A stretch of DNA of 38,769 nucleotides, taken from Bacteroidales bacterium. Its GTDB lineage: Bacteria > Bacteroidota > Bacteroidia > Bacteroidales > VadinHA17. The stretch covers positions 1 to 38,769 of the forward strand of contig JAAYUS010000047.1 in the NCBI GenBank assembly GCA_012517605.1, read 5' to 3'. Position numbers and translations under genes: made by a program. Numbering within the stretch: position 1 is the stretch's first letter; each line of letters starts with the position of its first letter. Below are positions 1 through 9,298 of the stretch, in pieces. The notes beneath the pieces are model-generated. The model saw only the letters and a list, made by a program, of their open reading frames with translations. It was not told where the DNA came from and did no database searches.

Positions 1-154
1 CTTTGTACGAAGGATCTGTAAGACTTTCGGGGTACCCGGTCATTGCAGTGTTGAAAACAACCTCGCCGGCAGCTGCAACAGGAGCTCCGAATGATTTCCC
101 GTGATAGACAGTTCCGTCTTCGAGAGTAATCTTTACTTTAATAGTGTTATTCAT
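1..154 (-). CDS. carA: Carbamoyl-phosphate synthase small subunit, N-terminal fragment (cut by window edge)
   Basis: Only the first 51 codons lie in the window; the gene continues past the left edge. The translation starts [19 protein letters not shown] and contains [21 protein letters not shown], the characteristic N-terminal block of the CarA small subunit. CarA supplies ammonia from glutamine for carbamoyl phosphate, the entry to pyrimidine and arginine synthesis. The glutaminase domain, with its catalytic cysteine, is outside the window and cannot be checked. The ATG at 152-154 is 20 bases downstream of the stop of the PatB-like gene on the same strand, so the two are probably co-transcribed. 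Identification rests on one well-conserved block. Confidence 0.9.
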   Translation of the reverse strand, partial: MNNTIKVKITLEDGTVYHGKSFGAPVAAAGEVVFNTAMTGYPESLTDPSYK

Positions 155-174
155 CTGTCAACTGTTTTTATTCA

Positions 175-1350
175 TTACCTGTACTCAGCCACTGCACGTT
201 CTATCTGGTCAAAAGCCCTTTTTACAACATCCCTGGCGGTGGCAAGGTTCATCCTCATAAAACCTTCACCTCCGGGACCGAAAGAGATCCCTTCATTAAG
301 GCCTACCTTCGCTTTCCTGACAAAGAAATCACGGAGACCTTCGCTATTAAGACCAAGCTTTCTGCAGTCAAGCCAGATCATATATGTAGCCTCGGGCGTT
401 GAAGGTATTATTTCAGGAATATTTTCCCTGCAGAATTCAACGGCGTACCCTGCATTGCCTTTGAGGTAGTCGAGCAACTGACCTAGCCATTCCTCTCCAA
501 AGGAATATGCTGCTGTCGAGGCAGTTGTGCCGAAAATATTTCCGTGTTCGATGTGGAGATGCTCCACTTTTGACCTGAAATATTTTCTTAGAACCGGATT
601 TGAAATAATTACTGACGATGTTGAAAGTCCTGCCAGATTGAATGTCTTGCTGGGTGCTATGCATGTGACTGTTATTTCAGCGATTTCCTCTGACAGTGTT
701 GCCACCGGGGTGTGTTCAAACCCGGGCAGAACAAGATCGCAATGTATCTCGTCTGAAAGGATCAGGATGTTGTTTCTCAGGCAGATATCAGCAAGTCGCG
801 AAAGTTCCCCCCTGGTCCATGATCTGCCAACCGGATTGTGTGGATTGGAGACAATAATCATTTTTACTTCGGGGCTGATAGTTTTTTCCAGTGTATCAAA
901 ATCCATTGTCCATCTGCCGTTCTTTTCAATCAGCTGATTATAAACAAGATTACGTCCATGGCTCTCCACTGCAGGGAAGAAAGGCGTATAAACCGGGGGC
1001 TGTACCATTACCGAATCGCCGGGACGTGTGAACGACAATGTGCATAGATTCAGTGCCGGCACAATACCGGGACTGAAACAGATCCACTCTTCATTTATTT
1101 TCCAGTTATGTCTTTTCTGCTGCCATGATGCGATGGATTTATAATACTGTTCAGGCCTGAATGAGTATCCCATTATCTCATGGTCAAGCCTTTTCTTCAT
1201 TGCAGATATTATAAAATCAGGGGTCCTGAAATCCATATCGGCGATCCACATCGGGATGACATCATCTGTGCCGAACACTTCCTTTCTGCGGTCATATTTC
1301 AGACAGTCTGTTCCTTCCCTCGGGACAAATTCGTCAAAGTTCCAATACAT
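175..1350 (-). CDS. patB: PatB/MalY-family PLP-dependent C-S lyase (cystathionine beta-lyase type)
   Basis: A 391-residue fold-type I aminotransferase-like enzyme. The N-terminus contains IPMWIADMDFRTPDFI, typical of the MalY/PatB branch. Further motifs are SNPHNPVGR (substrate and PLP contacts), ILSDEIHCDLV (the aspartate that binds the pyridine nitrogen) and APSKTFNLAGLSTS, whose lysine should form the Schiff base with PLP. The family cleaves cystathionine or cysteine to pyruvate, ammonia and a thiol or sulfide; some members also have regulatory or aminotransferase roles, so the exact substrate is not fixed. Length is normal. It starts at an ATG without a Shine-Dalgarno sequence and lies 20 bases upstream of carA on the same strand. 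Confidence 0.9.
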   Translation of the reverse strand: MYWNFDEFVPREGTDCLKYDRRKEVFGTDDVIPMWIADMDFRTPDFIISAMKKRLDHEIMGYSFRPEQYYKSIASWQQKRHNWKINEEWICFSPGIVPALNLCTLSFTRPGDSVMVQPPVYTPFFPAVESHGRNLVYNQLIEKNGRWTMDFDTLEKTISPEVKMIIVSNPHNPVGRSWTRGELSRLADICLRNNILILSDEIHCDLVLPGFEHTPVATLSEEIAEITVTCIAPSKTFNLAGLSTSSVIISNPVLRKYFRSKVEHLHIEHGNIFGTTASTAAYSFGEEWLGQLLDYLKGNAGYAVEFCRENIPEIIPSTPEATYMIWLDCRKLGLNSEGLRDFFVRKAKVGLNEGISFGPGGEGFMRMNLATARDVVKRAFDQIERAVAEYR

Positions 1351-1374
1351 TAATACAAATGGTTTTCAGGGGCA

Positions 1375-1382
1375 CAAAGATA
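1375..1382 (-). promoter_or_regulatory. Candidate -7 promoter box upstream of patB
   Basis: On the minus strand this reads TATCTTTG, an exact match to the Bacteroidota -7 consensus TAnnTTTG. It lies 24 bases before the patB ATG. No clear TTTG element is present 19-21 bases further upstream, so only half of the promoter is supported. Confidence 0.35.
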
Positions 1383-1514
1383 AATAAAAATGACATCCGT
1401 TTGGTTAAAGATTTTTGGTGAATTAACTGAGGCGGAATGATTGATATTGTAGTTATTATAGTATTTTGCAAAATAGATTGAAGTGAGCGGGCTATATTAA
1501 TATTATTTATTATT

Positions 1515-1546
1515 TTTATAACCGTTTTTAAAGGATTATAATTTTA
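1515..1546 (+). promoter_or_regulatory. Candidate promoter of the lipoprotein gene at 1558
   Basis: TTTA at 1515-1518, a 20-base spacer and TAATTTTA at 1539-1546 approximate the Bacteroidota TTTG-N20-TAnnTTTG promoter with one mismatch in each box. The -7 box ends 11 bases before the ATG, which would give a nearly leaderless transcript. The same geometry is found before the PstS-like gene at 25031. A second candidate is TTG at 1441-1443 with TATTTTG at 1462-1468. The region is very AT-rich, so chance matches are likely. Confidence 0.3.
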
Positions 1547-1557
1547 AACTAACTACG

Positions 1558-2376
1558 ATGAAAAAGGCTATAGCAGTTGTCATTATTCCAATGCTGATAT
1601 TTTGCGTTACCGGTCTTGGTTCATGCAAAAACCGGGCTGAAAAGAAGGAACAGAAGAAAATAGAACTTGAGGAGGTCGATACGCTGAGAAGTGAGATTGA
1701 AAAGAATGTTTATCCTCTGCCTACATCAGCTGAGGTAATCAAAATGCTTTCAGACCTTGAGGTTGGTTATATTCTCGGTATCTCAAACCCGGTTGAAAAT
1801 TCAAAAAAATATCTTACAAGTCCCAGCAAAGCTATTAACCTTGGAAGCTATGGAGCTGATCTCAGTTATGCCACTTTGTATAATATTCAGCAGGAAGTTA
1901 TCAACTATCTGGATGCAATAAGGTCGCTTGCAGCTGATCTGAACATGTCGAAGATCTATGATGAGACACTGTATGACAAGATCAAGGAGAATTTTGACAA
2001 TAAGGATAAGCTTGTTGAGATTCTCACGGATGCCTTCAATAATACATATTCATATCTGAGCGACAATGACCAGCAGCCTCTTGCACTGCTTGTTGTCGGA
2101 GGCGCCTGGGTTGAAGGGATGTATCTGACAACACACGTTTCGGAAGCAGCTTATCAGATCGCCGGCATTTCAAAAGTCCTTATCGAGCAGAAGAAATCAT
2201 TCGATCTTTTCATGGATATTACAAAGCCATATCTTGATGATCCCAATCTTAAGGATTTTGTTGATAAGCTCGAACCTGTCAGGCAGGTTTATTCCGGCCT
2301 GACAACAAGCCTTACAAACCAGGATATAATGAATATTACAAAAGCGATTACAACAGTTAGAGGTCAAATATTATAA
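1558..2376 (+). CDS. Conserved-looking lipoprotein of unknown function, partner of ABC module 1
   Basis: A 272-residue protein with an N-terminal hydrophobic segment (residues about 3-20) ending in the lipobox LGSC, so it should be exported and lipid-anchored. The mature part looks mainly helical and begins with a charged stretch rich in lysine and glutamate. Motifs such as NLGSYGADLSYATLY and LLVVGGAWVEGMYL look conserved, and I recall similar lipoproteins in Bacteroidota, but I cannot name a family or function. It precedes the large ABC transporter on the same strand by 65 bases, with a Rho-independent terminator between them. By analogy with the PstS-like lipoprotein before the second copy of that transporter, it may be a periplasmic partner; this is inference. 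Confidence 0.75.
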   Translation: MKKAIAVVIIPMLIFCVTGLGSCKNRAEKKEQKKIELEEVDTLRSEIEKNVYPLPTSAEVIKMLSDLEVGYILGISNPVENSKKYLTSPSKAINLGSYGADLSYATLYNIQQEVINYLDAIRSLAADLNMSKIYDETLYDKIKENFDNKDKLVEILTDAFNNTYSYLSDNDQQPLALLVVGGAWVEGMYLTTHVSEAAYQIAGISKVLIEQKKSFDLFMDITKPYLDDPNLKDFVDKLEPVRQVYSGLTTSLTNQDIMNITKAITTVRGQIL

Positions 2377-2396
2377 TATCATATTCATAATTAAAT

Positions 2397-2429
2397 GACC
2401 GCAAAGATTAATATTTGCGGTCTTTTTTT
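2397..2429 (+). terminator. Rho-independent terminator between lipoprotein and ABC transporter genes
   Basis: A perfect 9-bp stem, GACCGCAAA (2397-2405) and TTTGCGGTC (2414-2422), closes an 8-base loop and is followed by seven T residues (2423-2429). It lies 20 bases after the lipoprotein stop and 12 bases before the ATG of the next gene. It should end or attenuate transcription between the two genes. It also argues against a TTG start at 2415, which would lie inside the stem. Confidence 0.85.
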
Positions 2430-2441
2430 CATCATTTCTCT

Positions 2442-5400
2442 ATGAGGGAATCTGTACTCCTGGCTCTGATACATATTTTTGCCATTGTTTCCACCATTAA
2501 TCCGGGCGGTATCTCGACAAGAGGTAAAAAGATCCTTCGCAGTTACCTCAGACGATATCTTAACCGTGAGCTTGAGGAGGAGTACTATGCTCTTTTTGAA
2601 AACAACCTTGAGTTTTACTCAAATGAACTAAAAAGCGTTGACAAAGCCGAATTGTCGGATGAGGATTCCCTCATCACCTTTCAGATCACGAATATATGCA
2701 GGCAGATAAAAAAAGGACTTTTCCTCGAAGAAAGGATGATAGTGTTCCTGCAGCTTCTTGAATTTGCATTTGAAGACGGACTTATCTCCGAACAGGAAAA
2801 GACGATCATTGACATTGTAGCAAGAACCTTCAATATCTCGAAAAAGGAATACGACAATGCGATGGCTTTTATGATCGGCAGGAATTACGATGAGGTTTCA
2901 TCGGATTGCCTCCTGATCATTGAAAATGAAAATCCCAAATTCTGGGCCTCGGGAAGTTTTGCAAATTACGATAAATGGCGCCATATAAGGTTAAAGGGAT
3001 TCAAAGGTCACATGTTTATTCTTCATATCGAGAGCACAGGATCCCTGATTCTTACGTATGATGGAACTCTTACCCTGTATTTCAAGGGGCGTGATATAAT
3101 TGCCTGCCGGCCCTATCTTCTTGAAAGAGGTGTAAATATAAAAGGACAGGGAATAGATCCGATTTATTATTCAAGGATATACAAGAAGTTTGTATCGAGA
3201 AAATTCCCTGAAAAGATAATTTTTGATGGTCGGGAAATAGAATTCATATTTAAAAACTCCGATAACGGAGTCAGAAAAATGAATTTCAGGATCGAGTCGG
3301 GCAACCTGATAGGCCTGATGGGAGGCAGCGGCGTAGGCAAAACCACAATGCTAAATGTTCTTCATGGCAAAACCAGGCCCACTTCCGGAAATCTCTATAT
3401 CAATGGTTATGATCTTTACGACGATTCGGAAGAATTGGCAGGGCTTATAGGTTTTGTCCCACAGGATGATATGCTTATTGAGGAACTTACTGTATATCAG
3501 AATCTCTATTTCAATGCCCGTCTGTGTTTCGGCGATTATAATGAGGAACAGCTGAAGCAGACGGTCGACAAAGTCCTTATTGACCTTGACCTTTATGAAA
3601 TTAAGGACCTTCAGGTAGGAGATATCCTTAATAAAAAAGTGAGCGGAGGGCAGAGAAAAAGGCTGAATATCGGCCTTGAACTCATGAGGGAGCCGGGTAT
3701 CCTGTTTGTCGATGAGCCCACATCAGGCCTTTCATCGTTCGATAGTGAAAAGGTCATGTCGCTTTTGAAAAATCAGGCATTGTCAGGCAAGCTTGTATTT
3801 ACCATAATCCATCAGCCTTCATCGGATATCCTTAAGATGTTCGACAGGCTCTGGATTCTTGACAAAGGCGGTTATATGATCTATGACGGAGACCCCGTTG
3901 AGGCGCTCGTCTATTTTAAAACCGAAACATCACAGGCAAATGCCGCAGAAAGCGAATGCCCAAGTTGTGGAAATATAGAGACTGAAAACATTCTGCACAT
4001 TATTGAGGTAAAAGTTATCGACAATGCCGGATATCCTGGAAAGGAAAGACAAATAAGCCCTGAGGAATGGTATCAAAGATACCGTAAGAAGATGATGCCT
4101 TCATTCGGCGATATTCCGGTCAAAACGGCTCTTCCTAAAAGCAATTTCCGTGTTCCTGCTAAATCTGAACAGCTTAAAACATTCATAATAAGGAATGTAA
4201 AACGCAAATTGGCCGACAGGCAATACATGACGATAAACCTGCTGGAGGTTCCGGTTCTTGCCTTTATCCTTGGATATCTTTCAAAATACAGCGTCAACGC
4301 CGATTATACATTCGGCGGAAATAAGAACTATGCTGTCTTTCTTTTCATGTCGATTATTGTCGCTCTTTTTGTAGGCCTTACAGTAAGCGCAGAAGAAATT
4401 TTCAGGGACAGAAAGATACTTGAAAGGGAAAAATTCCTCAACATAAGCAGGTCGAGTTACCTGATGTCAAAAATCGTATTCCTCTTTTTCATGTCAGCCA
4501 TTCAAACCCTCTCGTTTGTTGTTGTTGCAAACACCCTTCTTGAGGTAAGGGGAATGCTTTTCCAGCAATGGCTAATCCTTTTTTCAACAGCATGTTTCGG
4601 GAACATGCTTGGATTGAACATTTCGGCAGGACTGAGGACTGCAGTAAGCATATATATTCTGATACCGCTTCTTCTGGTTCCCATGCTGCTTCTCGGCGGT
4701 GCAATGATCAAATTCGATGATCTGCATAAATCGTTGACTAAAAAGATTTATGTTCCGATAATCGGAGATTTTATGGCTACAAGGTGGGCTTATGAAGCTC
4801 TAATGGTAGAAGAGTTTAAGAATAATAAATACGAAAAGCCATTTTTCAACTATGATATGGAGATAAGCCGGACGGGATGGTATAGTTCATTCCTTCTGCC
4901 TATGCTCAAGGTAAAGGTTGAAGAATGCCGTGTTGCAGGCAGAAATCCTGATTATGAAGAAGATGCCAGGAATAATTTCAGAAAGCTGAATTATCATTTT
5001 AATATTCTTGCATCTGAAACAGGTGTTCGTCCCGGTACATGGATTACAAAGCTCAATTATGAGAATTTTAATGAAACAATATCCATTCAGGCGAAAAGCT
5101 ATGTTGATTCGCTAGCCACTTTTATCAGGGTAAGAAACAAAACAGTTCAGGACAGGAAAGACTCGCTTGTAAAGGCAATCGTAGCCAAAATGGGAGAACC
5201 TCAATTTCAGAAGCTAAGGGAGGCTGATTACAATGAAACCCTTGCCGATATTGTCCTTAACAGGTTTGGGACCATTAAAATATACGAAACCGATAAAAAG
5301 CTTATTCAGAAAGCCGATCCGGTGTTAATGAGGCCAGGATCACGTTACGGGAGGGCTCATTTTTATGCTCCGTTCAAAATGCTTGGTAATACGGTTGTGG

Positions 5401-5555
5401 ATACCCTGTTATTCAATACTGGTGCTATTTGGTTAATGACAATTGTATTATTTGTTACATTATATCTTGATGTTCTGAAGCGGTTCATCTACTTTCTTGA
5501 AAGCCTTAGGATCCCGATATGGAGAAAATTCGGAAGAGAACTCCTTCCCGTATGA
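2442..5555 (+). CDS. Fused ABC transporter with TerB-like and FHA-like N-terminal regions (ABCG-type, copy 1)
   Basis: A 1037-residue protein. Approximate order: helical TerB-like region (90-140), FHA-like beta region (175-265), ABC ATPase with Walker [10 protein letters not shown] (near 293), signature VSGGQRKR (near 400), Walker B ILFVDEP (near 420) and H-loop IIHQPSSD (near 455). A CPSCGN motif (C506, C509) follows, then an ABC-2 membrane domain with about five helices from residue 590, a hydrophilic loop of about 190 residues (796-984) and a last helix. The ATPase-then-membrane order is that of ABCG proteins and mycobacterial Rv1747, usually exporters. A TTG at 2415 is in frame but lies in the terminator stem. 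The ATG at 2442 is preferred because it aligns with the start of the copy at 26026 and gives the same length. The substrate is unknown. Confidence 0.85.
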   Translation: MRESVLLALIHIFAIVSTINPGGISTRGKKILRSYLRRYLNRELEEEYYALFENNLEFYSNELKSVDKAELSDEDSLITFQITNICRQIKKGLFLEERMIVFLQLLEFAFEDGLISEQEKTIIDIVARTFNISKKEYDNAMAFMIGRNYDEVSSDCLLIIENENPKFWASGSFANYDKWRHIRLKGFKGHMFILHIESTGSLILTYDGTLTLYFKGRDIIACRPYLLERGVNIKGQGIDPIYYSRIYKKFVSRKFPEKIIFDGREIEFIFKNSDNGVRKMNFRIESGNLIGLMGGSGVGKTTMLNVLHGKTRPTSGNLYINGYDLYDDSEELAGLIGFVPQDDMLIEELTVYQNLYFNARLCFGDYNEEQLKQTVDKVLIDLDLYEIKDLQVGDILNKKVSGGQRKRLNIGLELMREPGILFVDEPTSGLSSFDSEKVMSLLKNQALSGKLVFTIIHQPSSDILKMFDRLWILDKGGYMIYDGDPVEALVYFKTETSQANAAESECPSCGNIETENILHIIEVKVIDNAGYPGKERQISPEEWYQRYRKKMMPSFGDIPVKTALPKSNFRVPAKSEQLKTFIIRNVKRKLADRQYMTINLLEVPVLAFILGYLSKYSVNADYTFGGNKNYAVFLFMSIIVALFVGLTVSAEEIFRDRKILEREKFLNISRSSYLMSKIVFLFFMSAIQTLSFVVVANTLLEVRGMLFQQWLILFSTACFGNMLGLNISAGLRTAVSIYILIPLLLVPMLLLGGAMIKFDDLHKSLTKKIYVPIIGDFMATRWAYEALMVEEFKNNKYEKPFFNYDMEISRTGWYSSFLLPMLKVKVEECRVAGRNPDYEEDARNNFRKLNYHFNILASETGVRPGTWITKLNYENFNETISIQAKSYVDSLATFIRVRNKTVQDRKDSLVKAIVAKMGEPQFQKLREADYNETLADIVLNRFGTIKIYETDKKLIQKADPVLMRPGSRYGRAHFYAPFKMLGNTVVDTLLFNTGAIWLMTIVLFVTLYLDVLKRFIYFLESLRIPIWRKFGRELLPV

Positions 5556-6340
5556 ATATGAACAGAGTTTTTCCAAAGAAAAATCTCGGTCAGCATTTTC
5601 TTAAAGACAGATCGATAGCCCGGAAGATAGTTGGTTCGCTTACTGGTGAAGGATATTCGGGAGTGCTTGAGATCGGTCCGGGAATGGGCGTACTGACGGA
5701 ATACCTGTTAAAAAGAGACTTTCCTGAATTTGGCGTGATTGAAATTGACAATGAATCAGTTCATTATCTTAAGGAGAATTTTCCGGGCCTGAAGAACATC
5801 ATAACAGGTGACTTCCTTAAACTTGACCTTGAAAGTTTTTTCGAAGGCCCGATAGCGCTCATAGGCAATTTCCCCTATAATATCTCAAGCCAGATCTTTT
5901 TCAGGATACTTGAACACAGGGATAAGATAGTTGAGGTATGCGGGATGCTTCAGAAAGAAGTTGCAGAAAGGATATGTGCCGGACCTGGAACAAAAACCTA
6001 CGGCATATTGAGTGTGCTTATTCAGGCCTTTTATACAGCGGAATATCTTTTCACTGTGCCGAATACTGTTTTTTCGCCTCCGCCAAAGGTAAGATCGGGG
6101 GTAATAAGGATCAGAAGGAATGATGTAAAAAGCCTTTCCTGTGATGAAGGTCTGTTTTTCAAAGTTGTCAGGGCCGGCTTCAATCAGCGGCGTAAGATGC
6201 TGAGGAACTCCATAAAGTCGGCGTTTGATATCAGATCAGAGGAGTATCCTGCCCTTCAGCAAAGGCCTGAGCAGCTTTCCGTGGATGAGTTTGTAAGCCT
6301 TACAAACTGGATATCGGAAAACCTTGCAGGGTCAGAATGA
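5552..6340 (+). CDS. rsmA: 16S rRNA dimethyladenosine transferase RsmA (KsgA)
   Basis: S-adenosylmethionine-dependent enzyme that dimethylates two adjacent adenines in the 3'-terminal hairpin of 16S rRNA during small-subunit assembly. Visible motifs are [11 protein letters not shown] at the N-terminus, [16 protein letters not shown] (SAM-binding loop) and [14 protein letters not shown], the NLPYN-type catalytic motif with phenylalanine for leucine. The ATG at 5552 overlaps the TGA of the ABC transporter as ATGA, suggesting translational coupling, and gives 262 residues. An in-frame ATG at 5519 would add 11 residues lying wholly inside the transporter gene and is less likely; ATG 5558 is also possible. 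The 3' end overlaps the convergent permease gene by 9 bases. Confidence 0.95.
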   Translation: MNMNRVFPKKNLGQHFLKDRSIARKIVGSLTGEGYSGVLEIGPGMGVLTEYLLKRDFPEFGVIEIDNESVHYLKENFPGLKNIITGDFLKLDLESFFEGPIALIGNFPYNISSQIFFRILEHRDKIVEVCGMLQKEVAERICAGPGTKTYGILSVLIQAFYTAEYLFTVPNTVFSPPPKVRSGVIRIRRNDVKSLSCDEGLFFKVVRAGFNQRRKMLRNSIKSAFDIRSEEYPALQQRPEQLSVDEFVSLTNWISENLAGSE

Positions 6341-7579
6341 GAAACCCATGGCATCGACCGGATTCATTCTGGCAGCAGCATTTGCAGGAGCATATCCGGC
6401 TATGATACCGATAATACCGGATATGAAAAGCGCTAGAAAGATGTTTCCTACTGTCAGGAACATCTTCAGGTCATAGAAATAATTCACTATAAGTGTTCCG
6501 ATAAAGATAAGCAACAATCCAAGAAATCCTCCGGTTATGGAAAGCAGTACCGATTCGGTCAGAAACTGCTGAAGGATGAATGACCGTTTTGCTCCCAGAG
6601 CCTTCTGTATGCCGATAATGTTCGTTCTTTCCCGTACCGAGACAAACATTATGTTGGCTATTCCGAAACCGCCAACCAGGATCGCAAAGCACCCGATTAT
6701 CCAACCTCCGATATTAATCCCCTGGAATACGGCATCAAAACCCTGTGACAGCATAGTGGCAGTGTTTACAGAGAAATTTGTTGTTTCAACAGGTTTAAGT
6801 CTGCGGGCGGATCTTAGAATCATAGTTACCTCATCGGAAAGTTCCTGTACCGACACATCCGGTTTGGCTTTTATCATCATCTGTGAATCGACGAACCTGT
6901 TTTTAAGGTTTATAAAGCTCCTGCCGAATTTCAATGGTATAAGGGTTATCTCGTCAGTATTGCTCAGGCTTATTCCTCCTTCTCCCTCCTTCTTAAGAAC
7001 ACCTATTATTGTGGCCTTATGACCTGCGATGGTTATAGTTTTACCCAGGGGATCGGCATTTTCGAAAAGTCTTTCGGCTATATCGGCCCCGAGTACTGCT
7101 ACATTTGAACCGCTGGCATATTCAAAGGGAGAGAAATACCTGCCCTTACCGATTTCAAATGATACCACCTTTTCAAGGTTGTCGGTTACGGCAGCAATTA
7201 CAGCATCATTTGCAACATTGCTTTTATATTTAATCCTGTCGCCACGAGCAGCAAGAAATGATGCTGCTTCCACTTTGGTCGACCTTGTCATTACAGCCTG
7301 ATAATCCTCGAGTGAGATGGTAGGCCATTTGATAATATCCCACCATGCCAGGTTGCTGTTGAACGACCATGGGAACTTCTGCACATAAACAACATTGTTC
7401 CCCATGGAATTAATGCTGTCGCGAATCGACTTTTCAAGCCAGTCGAGGACAGTAAACACTGAAATAATGCAAAATATGCCAATTGTTATTCCAAAGAGCG
7501 ACAGAAATGTCCGTAACTTGTTGGTAGTAACTGCACTGATCGCGAATAAAAACCCCTCCCTGAATAGTCTTAATGACAT
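6332..7579 (-). CDS. MacB/FtsX-family ABC transporter permease without adjacent ATPase
   Basis: A 415-residue membrane protein with the MacB layout. One N-terminal helix follows a short cytoplasmic start ([18 protein letters not shown]). A large extracytoplasmic domain spans about residues 45-280, and three C-terminal helices follow. The block around [20 protein letters not shown] is the conserved start of the FtsX-like domain. Family members work with a separate ATPase in export or mechanotransmission of lipoproteins, peptides or drugs. No ATPase of the MacB/LolD type is next to it, so its partner must be encoded elsewhere. The stop codon overlaps the end of rsmA by 9 bases on the opposite strand. 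Substrate cannot be inferred. Confidence 0.85.
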   Translation of the reverse strand: MSLRLFREGFLFAISAVTTNKLRTFLSLFGITIGIFCIISVFTVLDWLEKSIRDSINSMGNNVVYVQKFPWSFNSNLAWWDIIKWPTISLEDYQAVMTRSTKVEAASFLAARGDRIKYKSNVANDAVIAAVTDNLEKVVSFEIGKGRYFSPFEYASGSNVAVLGADIAERLFENADPLGKTITIAGHKATIIGVLKKEGEGGISLSNTDEITLIPLKFGRSFINLKNRFVDSQMMIKAKPDVSVQELSDEVTMILRSARRLKPVETTNFSVNTATMLSQGFDAVFQGINIGGWIIGCFAILVGGFGIANIMFVSVRERTNIIGIQKALGAKRSFILQQFLTESVLLSITGGFLGLLLIFIGTLIVNYFYDLKMFLTVGNIFLALFISGIIGIIAGYAPANAAARMNPVDAMGFSF

Positions 7580-7751
7580 ATTTTATTTTTTAAGGAATAA
7601 GTGGAAGCCAAAGGTAAAAAAATCATTTGATTTTCCTGAAGCTGTTGCACGACAATAATATTCCTAATTATTTTGTATTGAGGATAATAAAAAAATGTCT
7701 ATTTTTAACCGCCTGGATCTGAAGGGGTGGGCCCATCATAAAAATCAGATT

Positions 7752-9275
7752 ATGAGTAATAAACGAATCAAAAGTGCATTGATATCGGTCTATTATAAAG
7801 ACCAGCTTGAAGATATTGTAAGAAAGCTTCATGAACTTGAAATAAAAATTTACTCGACAGGCGGAACTTTCAGTTTTATAAAAGATCTTGGAATTCCTGC
7901 CGAAACTGTTGAAAGTCTTACGACCTATCCGTCAATACTCGGCGGAAGGGTAAAAACACTTCACCCGTCGGTATTTGGCGGTATTCTTTCCCGCCGTGAC
8001 AATCAGGAAGATGCTCTTCAGCTTTCAAAATACGGGATCCCGGAGATAGACCTTGTTATTGTGGATCTTTATCCTTTTGAGGAGACGGTGAAAAAGTCGG
8101 ATGATGAAGGCGAGATCATCGAAAAAATAGATATCGGGGGTATATCTCTTATCCGTGCAGGTGCAAAGAATTTCAACGACGTACTGGTTGTATCATCAAG
8201 CTCACAATATGGCGCTCTTCTTGATCTGCTGAATGAAAAGAACGGGACTACGTCGATAGATGACAGGAGATATTTTGCTGCCATGGCCTTCATGACCTCC
8301 TCAAATTATGATACTGCAATTTTTAAATACTTTAACCGTAATGCCGGAATTTCCGTCTTCAGGGAAAGTATAAACTCATCATATCCGTTGCGTTATGGTG
8401 AAAATCCTCACCAGAAAGGAGTTTTTTTCGGCGACCCGGAGGAAGTCTTCGATAAGCTTCATGGCAAGGAAATTTCCTACAATAATTTTCTTGATATTGA
8501 TGCAGCTCTAGGGCTTATTGATGAATTTGACGAAACTACGTTTGTGATTATCAAACACAACAATGCCTGTGGCGCAGCTTCTAGAAGAAATCCATCAGAT
8601 GCCTGGAAGGATGCACTCGCATGTGATCCGGTTTCAGCATATGGCGGTGTTATAGCATGCAACGTTCCGGTTACGGAAGCAGAAGCCTCCGAGATCGACA
8701 GGATATTTTTTGAAATAATTATTGCACCTGATTATTCAGAAGCAGCCCTGAAAATCCTGATGCAGAAAAAGAACAGGATAATCCTCAGGAGGAAAACCTG
8801 GGCAGATAAGAAATATTATTTCAGGTCGATGCTCAACGGAGTCCTCTGGCAGGAAAAGGATCTAAGCACAGAAACTGCTGCTGATATGACCCCGGTTACT
8901 CCAAAGGTTCCCACTTCAGTGGAAACAGAAGACCTTGTTTTTGCAAATAAAATTGTCAAGCACAGCAAATCCAATGCTATAGTGCTCGCAAAAAACAGGC
9001 AGCTCTGCGCAAGCGGGATCGGACAGACCTCAAGGGTTGATGCATTGAAGCAGGCTATCGAAAAAGCAAGGGCTTTCGGATTTGACCTTAAGGGGGCGGT
9101 CATGGCATCAGATGCTTTTTTCCCGTTTGCCGACTGTGTCGAAATCGCATTCAATGCAGGCATTACTGCAGTTGTCGAACCCGGAGGATCTGTAAGGGAT
9201 AAGGATTCGGTCGATTTCTGTACATCGCATGGAATGGCAATGGTTTTCACAGGTAAAAGACATTTCAAACACTAA
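7752..9275 (+). CDS. purH: Bifunctional AICAR transformylase / IMP cyclohydrolase PurH
   Basis: Catalyses the last two steps of de novo purine synthesis: formylation of AICAR and ring closure to IMP. The N-terminal cyclohydrolase (MGS-like) domain shows IYSTGGTFSFIKDLGI and GGRVKTLHPSVFGGIL. The transformylase domain shows LRYGENPHQKGVFFGD, FVIIKHNNACGAASR (the lysine-histidine catalytic pair) and DPVSAYGGVIACN. The ATG at 7752 (MSNKRIKSALISVYYK) gives 507 residues, close to my recollection of Bacteroides PurH. An in-frame ATG at 7695 would add 19 residues with no family counterpart. It is the first gene of a run that continues 23 bases later with mreB, an arrangement I recall from Bacteroidales. 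Confidence 0.95.
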   Translation: MSNKRIKSALISVYYKDQLEDIVRKLHELEIKIYSTGGTFSFIKDLGIPAETVESLTTYPSILGGRVKTLHPSVFGGILSRRDNQEDALQLSKYGIPEIDLVIVDLYPFEETVKKSDDEGEIIEKIDIGGISLIRAGAKNFNDVLVVSSSSQYGALLDLLNEKNGTTSIDDRRYFAAMAFMTSSNYDTAIFKYFNRNAGISVFRESINSSYPLRYGENPHQKGVFFGDPEEVFDKLHGKEISYNNFLDIDAALGLIDEFDETTFVIIKHNNACGAASRRNPSDAWKDALACDPVSAYGGVIACNVPVTEAEASEIDRIFFEIIIAPDYSEAALKILMQKKNRIILRRKTWADKKYYFRSMLNGVLWQEKDLSTETAADMTPVTPKVPTSVETEDLVFANKIVKHSKSNAIVLAKNRQLCASGIGQTSRVDALKQAIEKARAFGFDLKGAVMASDAFFPFADCVEIAFNAGITAVVEPGGSVRDKDSVDFCTSHGMAMVFTGKRHFKH

Positions 9276-9298
9276 ATAACAATTAATTATCTCTATAA

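Noticed and set aside
101-469. Open reading frame on the plus strand opposite carA and patB
   Set aside because: It lies opposite two well-supported genes, has no family resemblance, and reads as a shadow of the patB frame.
2415-2441. TTG start adding nine residues to the first fused ABC transporter
   Set aside because: The codon lies within the 3' arm of a strong terminator stem, and the ATG at 2442 aligns with the start of the paralogue at 26026 and gives the same length.
6576-7022. Open reading frame of 148 residues opposite the MacB-type permease
   Set aside because: Antisense to a clear membrane-protein gene, without a recognisable domain or start context.
8816-9268. Open reading frame of 150 residues opposite purH
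   Set aside because: Complete overlap with a conserved purH region; composition is typical of an antisense shadow.
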